Of a DNA stretch of 64,000 bases, positions 46,371-57,012 are shown in pieces (positions within the stretch are counted from its first letter, which is position 1; every line of letters begins with the position of its first letter). This stretch comes from Conchocele bisecta (taxonomy: Eukaryota > Mollusca > Bivalvia > Lucinida > Thyasiridae): NCBI GenBank assembly GCA_029237695.1, contig CM055265.1:45129331-45193330 (forward strand). The letters run 5' to 3'. The position numbers and the translations under genes were made by a program. The notes under the pieces are model-generated. The model ran no database searches and was not told the origin of the DNA. It saw only the letters and a program-made list of their open reading frames with translations.

Positions 46371-46519
46371 ACGTCGGTGCCGCAGACGAGGGCGATATAT
46401 CAGCCAACAGCAGACAAAGTGGTATCGTGGCCAATTTCATGCTTAGGGCACAGGTGATTCTAGCGTGTCTTGGATGGTCAATTATTGTTTGTATTTACAT
46501 AAAACACCATGGGTGGCAG
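46371..46519 (+). CDS. possible exon encoding a membrane segment (uncertain)
   Basis: An open frame is preceded by an acceptor-like TTGTATTGTTCAAG and ends at a donor-like GGCAG|GTGGGAG. It would encode about 50 residues with a hydrophobic stretch AQVILACLGWSIIVCIYI. The segment is not part of any repeat recognised here. A second open frame in a different phase (46530-46640, ..RPGLALTYVFGILYATVESG..) could be another exon. No family is recognised and the splice sites are unverified, so this may be chance. Confidence 0.2.
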
Positions 46520-46704
46520 GTGGGAGCATGCGATGGGTAATTTAACGATCGGGGTTCATCATTACCGGAATCCCGACTGGAGACCTGGTTTGGCCCTCAC
46601 ATACGTCTTTGGCATTTTGTATGCGACAGTAGAATCTGGTTATACATGTACCCCCTATGTGAGTATTACGATTATTCGTAATCCTATTTTAGGGGAAGGG
46701 GCCA

Positions 46705-46835
46705 AGTGACTTGGTGTAGTATGGACCTGGCACCAGGTCAGGTTATTCTAATTTCAGGGCTGAATATATTTGTTCTCGATGTAAATATTCCGTTTTGATT
46801 TTGGGATCCCCCCCCCCCCCCCCCCCCCCCCACCC

Positions 46836-46891
<56 letters not shown>

Positions 46892-47022
46892 ACCCACCCC
46901 CCCCCCCCCCCCCCCACCCCCAACAATGCAGCAGGTTAAAACGGGATCGAACCCGCTTGCCCGGCATTACATGACCTTAGCTGTTGATAGGCCGTTAAAC
47001 ACTAATAAACAAACAAACAAAC
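46705..47022 (+). mobile_element. T-family element with long C-tract
   Basis: 'GACCTGGCACCAGGTCAGGT', 'TCTAATTTCAGGGCTGAATA', a C-tract, 'ACCTTAGCTGTTGATAGGCC', GTTAAACAC and (AAAC)n. It is the most complete T copy in the window. Confidence 0.6.
46807..46920. repeat. about 114-bp poly-C tract with CCCACCCA interruptions
   Basis: Homopolymeric C run. The minus-strand glycine/tryptophan frames across it are artefacts. Confidence 0.95.
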
Positions 47023-47229
47023 ATAAAACACCTTTCTAAACAATGTACAAAACAATTCAAATGTGCCCGGGTGTAAATATAATAGTACTTAGAAAGGTAC
47101 AAAACTCCCATTCGCCACCATTGTAACAAAATCCCACACGCGATATAGACAATTGGAACTCGCCTATACCAACGCATTACAGTGTTTCGAAACCGCTGCT
47201 TGGGCTGGGTTTTCAGCATAGATTTTACA

Positions 47230-47748
47230 GTTGCTAATACATTAACTCTTTGCATGCTAGAGGCTAAAATATCCGCCAAACAAATTAGGAGTGTATGTTT
47301 TATTTCTCTCTGTAAATATGTCTTGAATTGAGTCCTCAGGACTCAATTCTAATGAAATTCCAAGACATATTCATGATGTTTACGGGGAGAAATACAAGAA
47401 AATATGATGAATTTTTGTCCGCTAGTTTTGAACTATTTATAGCCCACACGTTTCCCAGCATGCAAAGAGTTAACATAAATATCAAAGATTTTGTGTGTAA
47501 ACTGCACTAAAAATGCGTCTCACTGGTTACTGAGACACACATTTACTGGAGACTGACGTCATTTCCATTAGCCAACCAACTCGGTGCGTGTCACGTGATT
47601 CGATATTTTCAAAGATGGTGGCTAACATTCATTTTTAATCAGGAAGCGAAGGTGTATGATTTTAAAAAGTGAATTTAGGTTAGTGAGACGCATTTTTAGT
47701 GCAGTTTACGCTCAAAATCTTTGAGATTTATGTTAATGTATTAGCAAC
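47230..47748. mobile_element. FB4 foldback interrupted by TT4
   Basis: TIR GTTGCTAATACATTAA / TTAATGTATTAGCAAC. Inner arms CTGCACTAAAAATGCGTCTC and complement occur at 47503 and 47685. The core (47530-47680) carries TGACGTCA, CACGTG and AAGATGGTGGC. TT4 occupies the TTAA of the left arm. Confidence 0.75.
47242..47473. mobile_element. TT4 MITE, complete, nested in FB4
   Basis: TTAA-CTCTTTGCATGCTAG ... CAGCATGCAAAGAG-TTAA, with central GAGTCCTCAGGACTC. Confidence 0.85.
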
Positions 47749-47855
47749 TTCTAATGGTTTTCTATCATTCTGTGACAAAGCTACGACCCTCATACTCCCG
47801 CTAACCCGAAGGTCAAGGTCACAATTTTAGTGTGTGTTTATTGATATTTCATGTA
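47749..47855 (+). mobile_element. HL-type core fragment
   Basis: 'CCCGCTAACCCGAAGGTCAA' followed by GGTCACAATTTTAG resembles HL-F/HL-C cores. Confidence 0.4.
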
Positions 47856-48010
47856 CAGGGATTCCGCTGGGGAAAATAAAAAAATCGCCATTTCCAAAAA
47901 TTTTGTTAAAAAAATGAAGTGGCGATTTTTTTCTCGAAAATTGTAATTTTTTATCGCCAATTGTTTATTTTATCGCCAATTGCGAGTGGCGATCGCCAGC
48001 AGAATCCCTG
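47856..48010. mobile_element. hAT-like MITE with 6-bp target duplication
   Basis: TIR CAGGGATTCCGCTGG / CCAGCAGAATCCCTG, flanked on both sides by CATGTA (47850-47855 and 48011-48016). The interior contains repeated TTATCGCCA motifs. Confidence 0.75.
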
Positions 48011-48111
48011 CATGTATGCCTTGCTCTCAGTTCTCTATCATTATTCTCGCCGGTCTTCGCTAATTCCCAAGGGCAAGCATCACCAGGCACGCTTCTGACA
48101 ACTCTTTGTTC

Positions 48112-48470
48112 ATTATAGGAATGAATGGCCTTTTTGTGGAATTTATCGGGGTATAAACTTGGAAAAGTCGAGGTAATACTGGACGAAGGCCGGAAGGCCT
48201 CGTCCAGTATTCCCGCGACTTTTCCAAGTTTATATCCCCGATAAATTCCACAAAAAGGCCATTCATTCCTTATAATTCCAGAATTTGAAATAAATTCATC
48301 AAGAAAATGTGTATATTTTCCGTTTTCTTAAGAATTATTTCAACTGCGCCTCACGGTTACGGAAAGTAGTTCAGCGTGGGAGTTTACTGGGATATAAATT
48401 TTGGACAGAGACTTGCTACGGGCCAATCAAATGTTAGGGAATTGTGTAAATATTTTTGTGCTGGAATTAT
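48112..48470 (+). mobile_element. FB3 element, complete
   Basis: ATTATAGGAATGAATGGCC ... GTGCTGGAATTAT, with the palindrome at 48116-48268. Opposite orientation to the copy at 20441. Confidence 0.85.
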
Positions 48471-48679
48471 TAACTTATGAACTACTTCACCAATTGTGAT
48501 CATATCTGGCCAGAATGTGTGTCTAGGGATGGTGATTTTTTTTGCATACAACCCACGTCCGTCCGCCCAAGGTCACTGAGGACTTATGTTCACCTTTTTG
48601 ATGTAAGGCAAATACATTAAAAACTAATTTTTATTTTATTATCAAGGCTGCTAGCGAGGGGATTAGCTTCGTAATAAGG
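48471..48679 (+). mobile_element. HL-E-type 3' terminal region
   Basis: 'GCATACAACCCACGTCCG', 'CAAGGCTGCTAGCGAGGGGA' and 'TTAGCTTCGTAATAAGGATG' correspond to the HL-E end at 34130-35068. The next bases grade directly into the 42-bp array. Confidence 0.65.
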
Positions 48680-50745
48680 ATGCCCTTCTTATTTATGCAG
48701 TACATTAGCTTCGTAATAACCCCTTCTTATTTATGCAGTACATTAGCTTCGTAATAACGATGCCCTTCATGCAGTACATTAGCTTCGTAATAATGATGCC
48801 CTTCTTATTTATGCAGTACATTAGCTTCATAATAACGATGCCCTTCTTATATGCCCAGTACATTAGCTTCGTAATACGATGCTTCTTAATGATGCTTGGA
48901 GTACATTAGCTTCTATAACGAAGCCCTTCTTATTTCTGCATACAGCGTCATATAACAACGAATCCCTTCTTATTTATGCAGTACATTAGCTTCGTAATAA
49001 CGATGCCCTTCTTATTTATGCAGTACATTAGCTTCGTAATAACGATGCCCTTCTTATTTATGCAGTGCATTAGCTTCGTAATAACGATGCCCTTCATTAT
49101 TTATGCAGTACATTAGCTTCATAATAACGATGCCCTTAATTTTTTATGCAGTACATTAAGCCCTTCGTTATAATGTTTGCCCTTTCATTTAATTTTTGCA
49201 GTACATTAGCTTCGTAATAACGGATGCCCTTCATTATTTTATGCTTGGAGTACATTAGCTTCGTAATAACGTGATGCTAACTTACTTAATTTATGCAGTG
49301 CATTAGCTTCGTAATACGATGCCCTTCTTATATGCAGTAAAATTAGCTTCGTTACTAAAGATGCCCTTCTTATTTATGCAGTGCATTACTTCGTAATAAC
49401 GATGCCTTCTTAATTTAATGCAAAGAAATTAGCTTTTTCGTTAATAAACGATGCCCTTAATTTATTTTTTGCAGTGCATTAGCTACGTTATAATGATGCC
49501 CTTCATATTTATGCAGTACATTAGCTTCATAATAACGATGCCCTTCATATTTATGCAGTACATTAGCTTCGTAATAACGATGCCCTTCATATTTATGCAG
49601 TACATTAGCTTCGTAATAATGATGCCCTTCTTATTTATGCAGTGCATTAGCTTCGTAATAATGATGCCCTTCTTTATTTATGCAGGTGATTAGCTTCGTA
49701 AAATTTAACGTTGGCCCTTCATATTTATGCAGTACATTAGCTTCATAATAACGATGCCCTTCTTATTTATGCAGTGCATTAGCTTCGTAATAACGATGCC
49801 CTTCATATTTATGCAGTACATTAGCTTCATAATAACAATGCCCTTCTTATTTATGCAGTACATTAGCTTCATAATAATGATGCCCTTCTTATTTATGCAG
49901 TACATTAGCTTCATAATAATGATGCCCTTCATATTTATGCAGTACATTAGCTTCATAATATGAGCCCTCGTATTTAAGCTTTATTGCTTCATATATTAAT
50001 GCCCTTCTTATTTATGCAGTACATTTTTAGCTTCATAATAAGGAGCTTCATATTTATGCAGTCTTCGCTTCATATGATGCTTCCCTTTTATTTATCAGTA
50101 CCTTAGCTTCATAATAAATGATTCCGCCCTTCTATTTTATGCAGTACATTAGCTTCATAATAAACGATGCCCTTCTTATTTTATGCAGTACATTAGCTTC
50201 ATAATAACGATGCTTCTTAATTTTTTTTATGCAGTACATTAGCTTCATAATAACGATGCCCTTCTTATTTATGCAGTACATTAGCTTCATAATAACGATG
50301 CCCTTCTTATTTATGCAGTACATTAGCTTCATAATAATGATGCCCTTCTTATTTATGCAGTACATTAGCTTCATAATAATGATGCCCTTCTTATTTATGC
50401 AGTACATTAGCTTCGTAATAATGATGCCCTTCTTATTTATGCAGTACATTAGCTTCGTAATAATGATGCCCTTCTTATTTATGCAGTACATTAGCTTCGT
50501 AATAATGATGCCCTTCTTATTTATGCAGTACATTAGCTTCGTAAAATAATGCCACTTCTTATTTATGCCGTACATTAGCTTCATAATAATTGATGCCCTT
50601 CTTATTTATGCAGTACATTAGCTTCGTAAAATATGATGCGACCTTCTTATTTATGCAGTACATTAGCTTCATAATAATGATGCCCTTCTTATTCATGCAG
50701 TACATTAGCTTCATAATAATGATGCCCTTCTTATTTATGCAGTAC
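48680..50745 (+). repeat. 42-bp tandem array, about 49 units
   Basis: The unit contains 'TACATTAGCTTCGTAATAAC' and 'GATGCCCTTCTTATTTATGC'. Regular 42-bp spacing is seen at 50239-50545, with degraded stretches at 48880-49450 and 49960-50110. Since 42 is 14 codons, both strands keep open frames over many units; these are not genes. Confidence 0.95.
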
Positions 50746-50787
50746 AAGTTGTGACGACTCAGTGAGTGGTAACAACATATACTTTCA

Positions 50788-50975
50788 TTGTCGTCTGCTG
50801 TTGTTTTATATTTAGTATTATTTCTAGAAAATAACATGGTTTGACAGCACTTCAGAATCATTTCCATTGAAAATGATTCTAAAGTGCTGTCAAACCATGT
50901 TTTTATTGAGAAATAAGGCAAGATATAAAAGCAACAGCAGACAACAATTGTTGTGTGTCGCGGTCTAAGGGTTAG
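50788..50975. mobile_element. TT1 MITE
   Basis: 'TTGTCGTCTGCTGTTGTTTT' ... 'CGCGGTCTAAGGG'-TTAG, with centre TTTCCATTGAAAATGATTC. Preceded by a TT3 scrap (50755-50787). Confidence 0.75.
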
Positions 50976-51127
50976 TAGTCTGTAAATAGTTGATCTGTTA
51001 ATATGTTTGGACTATATCCCCGCCTATTCTGATCACTTATCGGCTTCATGTTTTTGATGAGGAAAATAGAAGATACAAGAAATCAATAACACTGTTGGAT
51101 GTACATCCAAAACAATTAACACAAATT

Positions 51128-51528
51128 CAGGGCTCCAGATAAGGAATTAGTAATTGAGTATTGTCACTCCATCATTTCTGAAGCAATTGGGTATTTCAAA
51201 ATTTTAATTGGGTAAAATAAAATCGCACTACTGTTTACACATCAACAGAGAGCAATTATTGAATAGTTTGCTTCCAAATGAAAACATGTCTTGGCATTTC
51301 ATTAGAATTGTCTCCTTGGAGACAATTCTAATGAAATGGCCAGATGTGTTTTCATGGAAAATAAGCAAAATATGTTATATTTGTGGTCTGGTTATTGTTT
51401 TCTGCAGCATGATAAAGGTACCGCAAATTTTGTATTGCTTTTTGCTACTCGCTACTTCTGATTTTTTCAGAGTTTTTGGCAATTTTAATTGGGTATTTAA
51501 GCAAATACACAGCTTATCTGGAGCACTG
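51128..51528. mobile_element. hAT-like MITE with 6-bp target duplication
   Basis: TIR CAGGGCTCCAGATAAGG / CTTATCTGGAGCACTG, flanked by CAAATT at 51122-51127 and 51529-51534. A central palindrome GAATTGTCTCCTTGGAGACA lies near 51307. Confidence 0.75.
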
Positions 51529-51542
51529 CAAATTAAAAAGTA

Positions 51543-51720
51543 ATTTGACCTTGAGCACAGGTGCCACATGTGTGGGCTATAGAATGAAAATATGGATGTT
51601 GACAAATAAGCATATGATGTTTCAAGCTAATCCGAATTGCAAGAGATAGTAGGTAGCCGAAAAGTTCAACACAAATCTCGGATAGACAGACGAACAGGGT
51701 GGCAGCTATACGTACCCCAG
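51543..51720 (-). mobile_element. HL-A core fragment
   Basis: Reverse-complement HL-A words: 'TTTGACCTTGAGCACAGG', 'AGAATGAAAATATGGATG', 'GATAGACAGACGAACAG'. Confidence 0.5.
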
Positions 51721-51985
51721 TAGCCGATTTACTTTGAGGGAGTAATCATTTATTTTTCCTGAATGCATTATTTCATATAGAACTAACGACTGCATATATT
51801 TGATGATTAAAAGTATGCAGAATTATTATACTGAATTGATTACATTATCACAGCCAAATTGGCTGTGATAATGTAATAAATTCAGTATAATAAAAATTAA
51901 TAAATTTATCCTAAAATTGAAAATTTCTCCCTCAAAGTATACTTTGCTAGAAAAGTATACTTTGCAATGTTGGTGAAATAGGCTA
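51721..51985. mobile_element. FB1 MITE, left terminus deleted
   Basis: TAGCCGATTT then the FB1 interior, ending TTGCAATGTTGGTGAAATAGGCTA. The first CAAAGTATAC motifs are missing. Confidence 0.75.
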
Positions 51986-52002
51986 CAGAACTATTTTATA
52001 TA

Positions 52003-52542
52003 AAATAAACAGCAGACAACAATTTATTTCAGCATTGTCATGGTGGGTATAGTAACATTGTCATGGTGGTATAGTAACATTGTCATGGTGGGTATAGTAA
52101 CATTGTCATGGTGGGTATAGTAACATTGTCATAGTAACATTGTCATGGTGGGTAATAGTAACATGTCATGTGGTAAGTTAACATTGTCCATGGTGGGTAT
52201 TAGTACACATTGTCAAATGGGTGGGGGGGTATAGTAACATTGTCATGGTGGGTATAGTAACTTGTCCATGGTGGGTATATAGCATTGTCATATGGTGGGT
52301 ATAGTAACATTGTCATGGTGGGTATAGTAACATTGTCATGGTGGGTATAGTAACATTGTCATGGTGGGTATAGTAACATTGTCATGGTGGGTATAGTAAC
52401 ATTGTCCATGGTGGGTATAGTAACAATTGTCATGGTGGGTATAGTAACATTTTCATTGTGGGATGGTATATAGACATTGTCATGGTGGGTATAGTAACAT
52501 TGTCATGGTGGGTATAGTAACATTGTCATGGTGGGTATAGTA
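52003..52542 (+). repeat. 23-bp tandem array, preceded by a TT1 end scrap
   Basis: The unit is CATTGTCATGGTGGGTATAGTAA, about 22 copies with indels. 52003-52040 is a TT1 fragment (AACAGCAGACAACAA), so the array starts at a MITE terminus. Confidence 0.9.
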
Positions 52543-52639
52543 GCCATGGGCCCCTGCTGTATGGATGGGGTGCACTGAGTCGGGTAAGAAAAATACTGCA
52601 CTTCAGACCGTACTTTAGTTATAATCTCCGAGTGTCTCA

Positions 52640-52790
52640 CCCACGAAGGTCAAGGTCAGCAAGGTCAAGGTCACCTGAATGATACTGAGTGGAAACTATT
52701 GATGAAGTTTTGTAATGATCTGATAAAGAACGTATCAGGAGATATTAAAAGTTTGAACTGATAGATGCCTATGAATATGACAGATACAAC
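52640..52790 (-). repeat. fragment of the about 200-bp TGACCTTGACC repeat, inverted
   Basis: 'AGGTCAAGGTCACCTGAAT' and 'ACTATTGATGAAGTTTTGTA' are the reverse complement of 3400-4950 units. Confidence 0.6.
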
Positions 52791-52882
52791 TCGATGACTT
52801 AATATATGTCTCGCATTCTACAAAGGTTGGTGAGAACCATTTCAGGGTGGGCATTGTTCACAATGCAGATAATGAAAATCAT

Positions 52883-53140
52883 TTAACCCATTGGAGTCTA
52901 AGCATACAATGTTTTGTATTGACATAAAGTCTAATATTTTGCTTATTTCTCAAATGAGACGGTTCAAATGAGTGGTAACAAAATATAATTTCGCGAACAT
53001 ATGAGGAAAATAGGGATTTTCTTAACAAATCACATACTACTTCAATAAAAGTATATGTTGTTACCACTCATTTGAACCGTCTCGTTCATACATTTTCGTG
53101 AACATATGAGGAAAATAGGGATTTTCTTAGCAAAATACAG
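52883..53140. mobile_element. TT3 MITE(s), rearranged
   Basis: TTAA-CCCATTGGAGTC at the left. 'GAGACGGTTCAAATGAGTGG' and its complement are present, as is a duplicated 'GAACATATGAGGAAAATAGG'. No clean right end. Confidence 0.65.
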
Positions 53141-53513
53141 TAGTGGGCTAGCATACCAGAAGCTAGACTTATCAGAAATGTCCCATTTATCCAGTGACGG
53201 ACGGATACACATAAAATAAGCCTGGTTTTGTTGGCCTGTGGCTCATATTGCATGATGCTGTCTCTATATCTGATATACTTGTATACTTGTAGGTCTTTAG
53301 CTCTTAGAATTCTTGAGCACATTATATCCCTTCAACAAACTATTTATGGTTGCGTGTGTATAAATATAACCTTACAGCTAAACGTAATAACATTTTGTGG
53401 CAACACCAATCCTATATCATGATACAAATTATGATGAATACAATTTTCGGAAAAAAATCCAAAAAAAAAAAAGATTTTTTTTTTAGATTTGTTTTCGAAA
53501 ATTGTAATTTTTT
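53141..53513. other. no feature recognised
   Basis: Unassigned. 53440-53510 has an A/T-tract and 'CGAAAATTGTAATTTTTT', as in the hAT-like MITE at 47856. Confidence 0.3.
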
Positions 53514-53789
53514 AAGGCCTCGTCCAGTATTCCTGCGACTTTTCCAAGTTTATATCCCCGATAAATTCCACAAAAAGGCCATTCATTCCTTATAATTCCA
53601 GCATTTTAAATAAATTCATCAGGAAAATGTGTTTTATTTTCCGTTTTCTTAAGAATTATTTTAACTGCGCCTCACGGTTACGGAAAGTAGTTCGGTGTGG
53701 GAGTTTACTGGGATATAAATTTTGGACAGTCTTGCTACAGGCCAATCAAATGTTAGGGAATTGTGTAAACATTTTTGTGCTGGAATTAT
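53514..53789 (+). mobile_element. FB3 element, one palindrome arm only
   Basis: AAGGCCTCGTCCAGTATTCC through GTGCTGGAATTAT. Confidence 0.8.
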
Positions 53790-53830
53790 CACATCATAAA
53801 CATCATAGCTAAAAATCCCATATTTATTTT

Positions 53831-54042
53831 TCTCACGCTTGCAGACAGTGCGATACCGCCTGCTTGCGGACAGCACGATATAGTCGTCACATTGGTGTAC
53901 GTACGTATGTACATACGTGCGTACATAGTACATACGTACGTACATACGTATATGTTCGTCCGGGTTAAAGTTTTTGGTTAAAGTTTTTCGGTATACTATG
54001 AAAGCGTCAGCGGGCGCATCATGTGGGCTGCGGCCATCTACA
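53831..54042 (+). mobile_element. HL-A short copy
   Basis: A partly duplicated 5' end ('CTTGCAGACAGTGCGAT' then 'CTTGCGGACAGCACGATATA'), a (TACG)n palindromic microsatellite at 53897-53950, and the 3' end GGCTGCGGCCATCTA. Confidence 0.7.
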
Positions 54043-54527
54043 ATTGTATAACGACATAATGACTAAAGTGACATTAGCACTGAATGACAAAAAGGATGGT
54101 GGATTATGGATGTAAAATAAGATTCATCCTTTGTCGTCTGCCTTTCTAAAAACATCCGATCCTACACTTCGGCAATCTCCGGAGATGGTTTTCCAGGTAT
54201 CTATTGTTAGAATAGGTTTCCATCAGAGCCAGTGTATATTGCAGTCCTGCTAGTTTGTATCACTTTTTATGAACCGGCTCAAACATGTGATTCAGCCTAT
54301 GACAATGGTTTATTGGTTACAGGGGTCATACCAGTTATCCGGACAATCAGTTTATCCGACAAATGAAAACACCTGTTAATTAAGCACATTCATTTGATCC
54401 GATTTTGAAACGAACACATCTAAGTCACTCAGGTGCTTGCTGTTGCATGCCAGTGTGAAGAATATATCGCCAAGGCAAACATTTTAGTAAAATTTGCTGA
54501 AAACATTCCTCAACTCTGTCCACAAGT

Positions 54528-54721
54528 TGTTTACAACGTCAAAAGTCGCACGGGGGCTTCCAATCGAGTGCGCCCATTACGTTATTTCAGAGTTGTTCTA
54601 TAAATACAATAAATTCTATAAATACGATATTTTCCAAGAAGTGAATGATGATTGTTTTTTCTGCAAAATTACACAATGCTGTTTACACTGGTTTTCAGGC
54701 GATAAAATTATGATTTTAAGG
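54528..54721 (+). CDS. possible exon, unidentified (uncertain)
   Basis: An open frame from an acceptor-like TTCCTCAACTCTGTCCACAAG to a donor-like TTTTAAG|GTGAGA encodes about 64 residues with several Cys and Tyr (..DDCFFCKITQCCLHWF..). Upstream at about 54331, 'CCAGTTATCCGGACAATCAG' resembles pogo-type termini, so it could be old transposon sequence. No family recognised. Confidence 0.2.
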
Positions 54722-54804
54722 TGAGAATACAAGTTAGTTATAAGACGATTACCGGTATACATTTGTACGGCTAACTGATTGTCAATGTTAATTTTGGGGC
54801 AATT

Positions 54805-55022
54805 TTACGACTGATGATCTTGACCCAATTTTAAGTGAGAAAGATTGGCACAGTTTGCTAAATAGTTTGCATGCGTTGAGAAAGAAAGCACCGACGATTG
54901 TTCTGCGAAAATTGTATGCCCGTAGCTGCTATTTTAAGAAAAATATCGTTAAAAAACTGCCATTTTTGTCCGATAATCTAGAGGATCCCTGTAGCCCATT
55001 ACATGCCAAATACATCTTTACA
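54805..55022 (+). CDS. possible exon, unidentified (uncertain)
   Basis: An open frame (DDLDPILSEKDWHSLLNSL.., then a Lys/Arg-rich stretch) ends at a donor-like TTTACAG|GTATGA. The left limit is not defined. The composition looks protein-like and the segment is not a known repeat of this window. It may belong with 54528-54721, but the gap is only about 80-100 bp. Confidence 0.2.
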
Positions 55023-55029
55023 GGTATGA

Positions 55030-55336
55030 AATTTTTTAAATATTTTTTTTTATATTTTTCTTATTTCTCAATGAAAGTGTATGTTGTGACCACTCATTTG
55101 AACTGTCTCGGCGAGACGGTTCAAATTAGTGGTAACAAAATATAATTTTGTGAACATATGAGGAAAATAGGGATTTTCTTAGCAAATCACATACTACTTC
55201 AATAAAAGTATATGTTGTTACCACTCATTTGAACTGTCAAATGGTGGTCACGACATATATTTCTGTGCTCATATAAAGAAAGTATTTAGGATTTTCCACA
55301 AACAAAATGGCGTATCCTCGGCATGAAATGGGTTAA
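55030..55336. mobile_element. TT3 MITE, rearranged
   Basis: Centre 'GAACTGTCTCGGCGAGACGG', then a second inverted segment, ending 'CCTCGGCATGAAATGGG'-TTAA. Confidence 0.7.
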
Positions 55337-55435
55337 ATAGATTGATTTGTTGTTTTCAGTTTAAGATTGTTTTATTTCACATCGAGTGAGGGGGGTGGTC
55401 GTATCTCAATGAATCCATCCTGACATAGTTATACC

Positions 55436-55685
55436 TTAACCCTTTCAACAACACCACAGGCCTGTATAGTGGTATTGGCAAACAGTGTAGATCCAGATGA
55501 GTCGGCTCGTAACGAGCCGTCTCATCAGGATCTGCACTTTTCGCAAATAATTTTCATATTTTTAGAGCAAAAATAACCCCTTTTCGTAAATGGACTAGTG
55601 TTAAGACCATTTTATGCCAATTGGATTGGTTACAAAATTTACATATCAAAATCCATTCCAAGTTACTGAGGGGTGAAAGGGTTAT
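55436..55685. mobile_element. TT2 MITE, complete
   Basis: TTAA-CCCTTTCAACAACACC ... GAGGGGTGAAAGGG-TTAT, with centre CGGCTCGTAACGAGCCG. Confidence 0.85.
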
Positions 55686-55768
55686 ATTTATCCCTGAATG
55701 TTACTGGGTTTCTCACCTGGGGCATAGCAATCTGGCGTAGTCAGGTAACCATACACTAGATCAAGATA

Positions 55769-56155
55769 CAGTCGAACCTCCCCGAACGGCCACCTCTCTA
55801 CAACAACACCCTCTCTATAACAGCCGCTATGTTACATCCCAAATGGATGATTTCCTCTGTATCTAACCCTTAGACTGCTGAGCACGAACATTGTCGTCTG
55901 CTGTTGCTTTGCCTTCTTTCTCAATAAAAACATGTTTTGACAGCATTTTAGAATCATTTCCATTGGAAATGATTCTAAAATGTTGTCAAAGCATGTTTTG
56001 ATGAGAATTATCGAAGAAAATAAATAAACTGTGAATGACAAAATTTAATTTGGCATTAACCTCCCTACAGCAGCCACCTCTCTACAACAGCCACCTCTCT
56101 ACAACAGCCAGTTTTGCGTCTTCCCATGGGTGGCTGTTGTAGAGAGGTTGCACTG
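55769..56155. mobile_element. pogo/Tigger-like MITE interrupted by TT1
   Basis: TIR CAGTCGAACCTC / GAGGTTGCACTG with TA on both sides (55767-55768, 56156-56157). The interior has repeated 'CCACCTCTCTACAACAG'. Confidence 0.75.
55863..56059. mobile_element. TT1 MITE nested in the pogo-like MITE
   Basis: CTAA-CCCTTAGACTGCTG ... TAATTTGGCA-TTAA, with centre ATTTCCATTGGAAAT. Confidence 0.8.
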
Positions 56156-56157
56156 TA

Positions 56158-56458
56158 CCGTCAGTCAGTGCTAAAAGTGTTTATTTGTTATGGTAATTTT
56201 AGTGCCGAATGTGAATGACCTTGATGTTGAATGGACTCGACACCCCAATCAGTCAATTAGCCAAGCATCGAGTGAAATCCATTTTTTATCAAATTAGCCC
56301 ACCATATGTTTCTGATGCAAGGAATCATATGCTAGTGCTGCTAATGTTAGTGGTATCACATAAACGAAAACAGTGTTGTTTTCCCCGATGCCAAGAATCT
56401 ATGAATAAGATTTCTCTAACAACATAGCAAGCTCATGTTTGACAAAAAAAAATTTTTT
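56158..56458. other. no feature recognised
   Basis: Unassigned low-copy-looking sequence. Confidence 0.3.
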
Positions 56459-56642
56459 TTAATTCTTTGCCTGCTGGGAAAATAAATAGTTAAAAAATAG
56501 CTGACGACAATTCATCACTTTTTTTTTATTATTTCTCCCTGTAAATATCACGAATATGTATTTACCAAGAGAAATAAGAAAAAACACTCGAGATCCCTAA
56601 TTTGTTGGCTGTTATTTTCACCGCTAGCATGCAATGAGTCAA
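56459..56642. mobile_element. TT4 MITE
   Basis: TTAA-TTCTTTGCCTGCTGGG ... CCGCTAGCATGCAATGAG-TCAA. Confidence 0.75.
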
Positions 56643-56795
56643 TAAGATAAAACGTTCATGAAAATATTTCCTTGTTTCTACAATAAGTAGCCATGAGTGT
56701 TAACATCATATACTTTCGAGAAGTAAAGAAAATCTATGATCATTTTCTCCAAAATTCCATTCTACTGTGACTATATATATACCAGCTGGAGCGGA

Positions 56796-57012
56796 TTAAC
56801 CCATTTCATGTTGAAGATTCACCACTTTTCTGATGTCAAATGTTAATATTTTCCTTATTTCTACTCTATCAAGTATACGTTGTTGCCACTCATTTGAACC
56901 ATCTCGCCGAGATGGTTCAAATGAGTGATAACAACGTATTCTTTCATGAAGAAATGACAAGAACTGATGGAACATTTTTATACCTGTGTATCTGTATCCT
57001 GCATGAAAGGGT
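56796..57012. mobile_element. TT3 MITE
   Basis: TTAA-CCCATTTCATGTTGAAG ... GCATGAAAGGG, with centre ACCATCTCGCCGAGATGG. Confidence 0.75.

Noticed and set aside
46935..46965. tRNA gene suggested by a T-arm-like GGTTCGATCCC on the minus strand
   Set aside because: No acceptor stem, anticodon arm or A box could be assembled around it.
46738..46967. Glycine-rich protein
   Set aside because: Translation of a poly-C tract inside a T element.
50132..50584. Hydrophobic repeat protein (MQYISFIITMPFLF) or its minus-strand partner
   Set aside because: The 42-bp unit is 14 codons, so both strands stay open automatically. The frames break where the array degrades.
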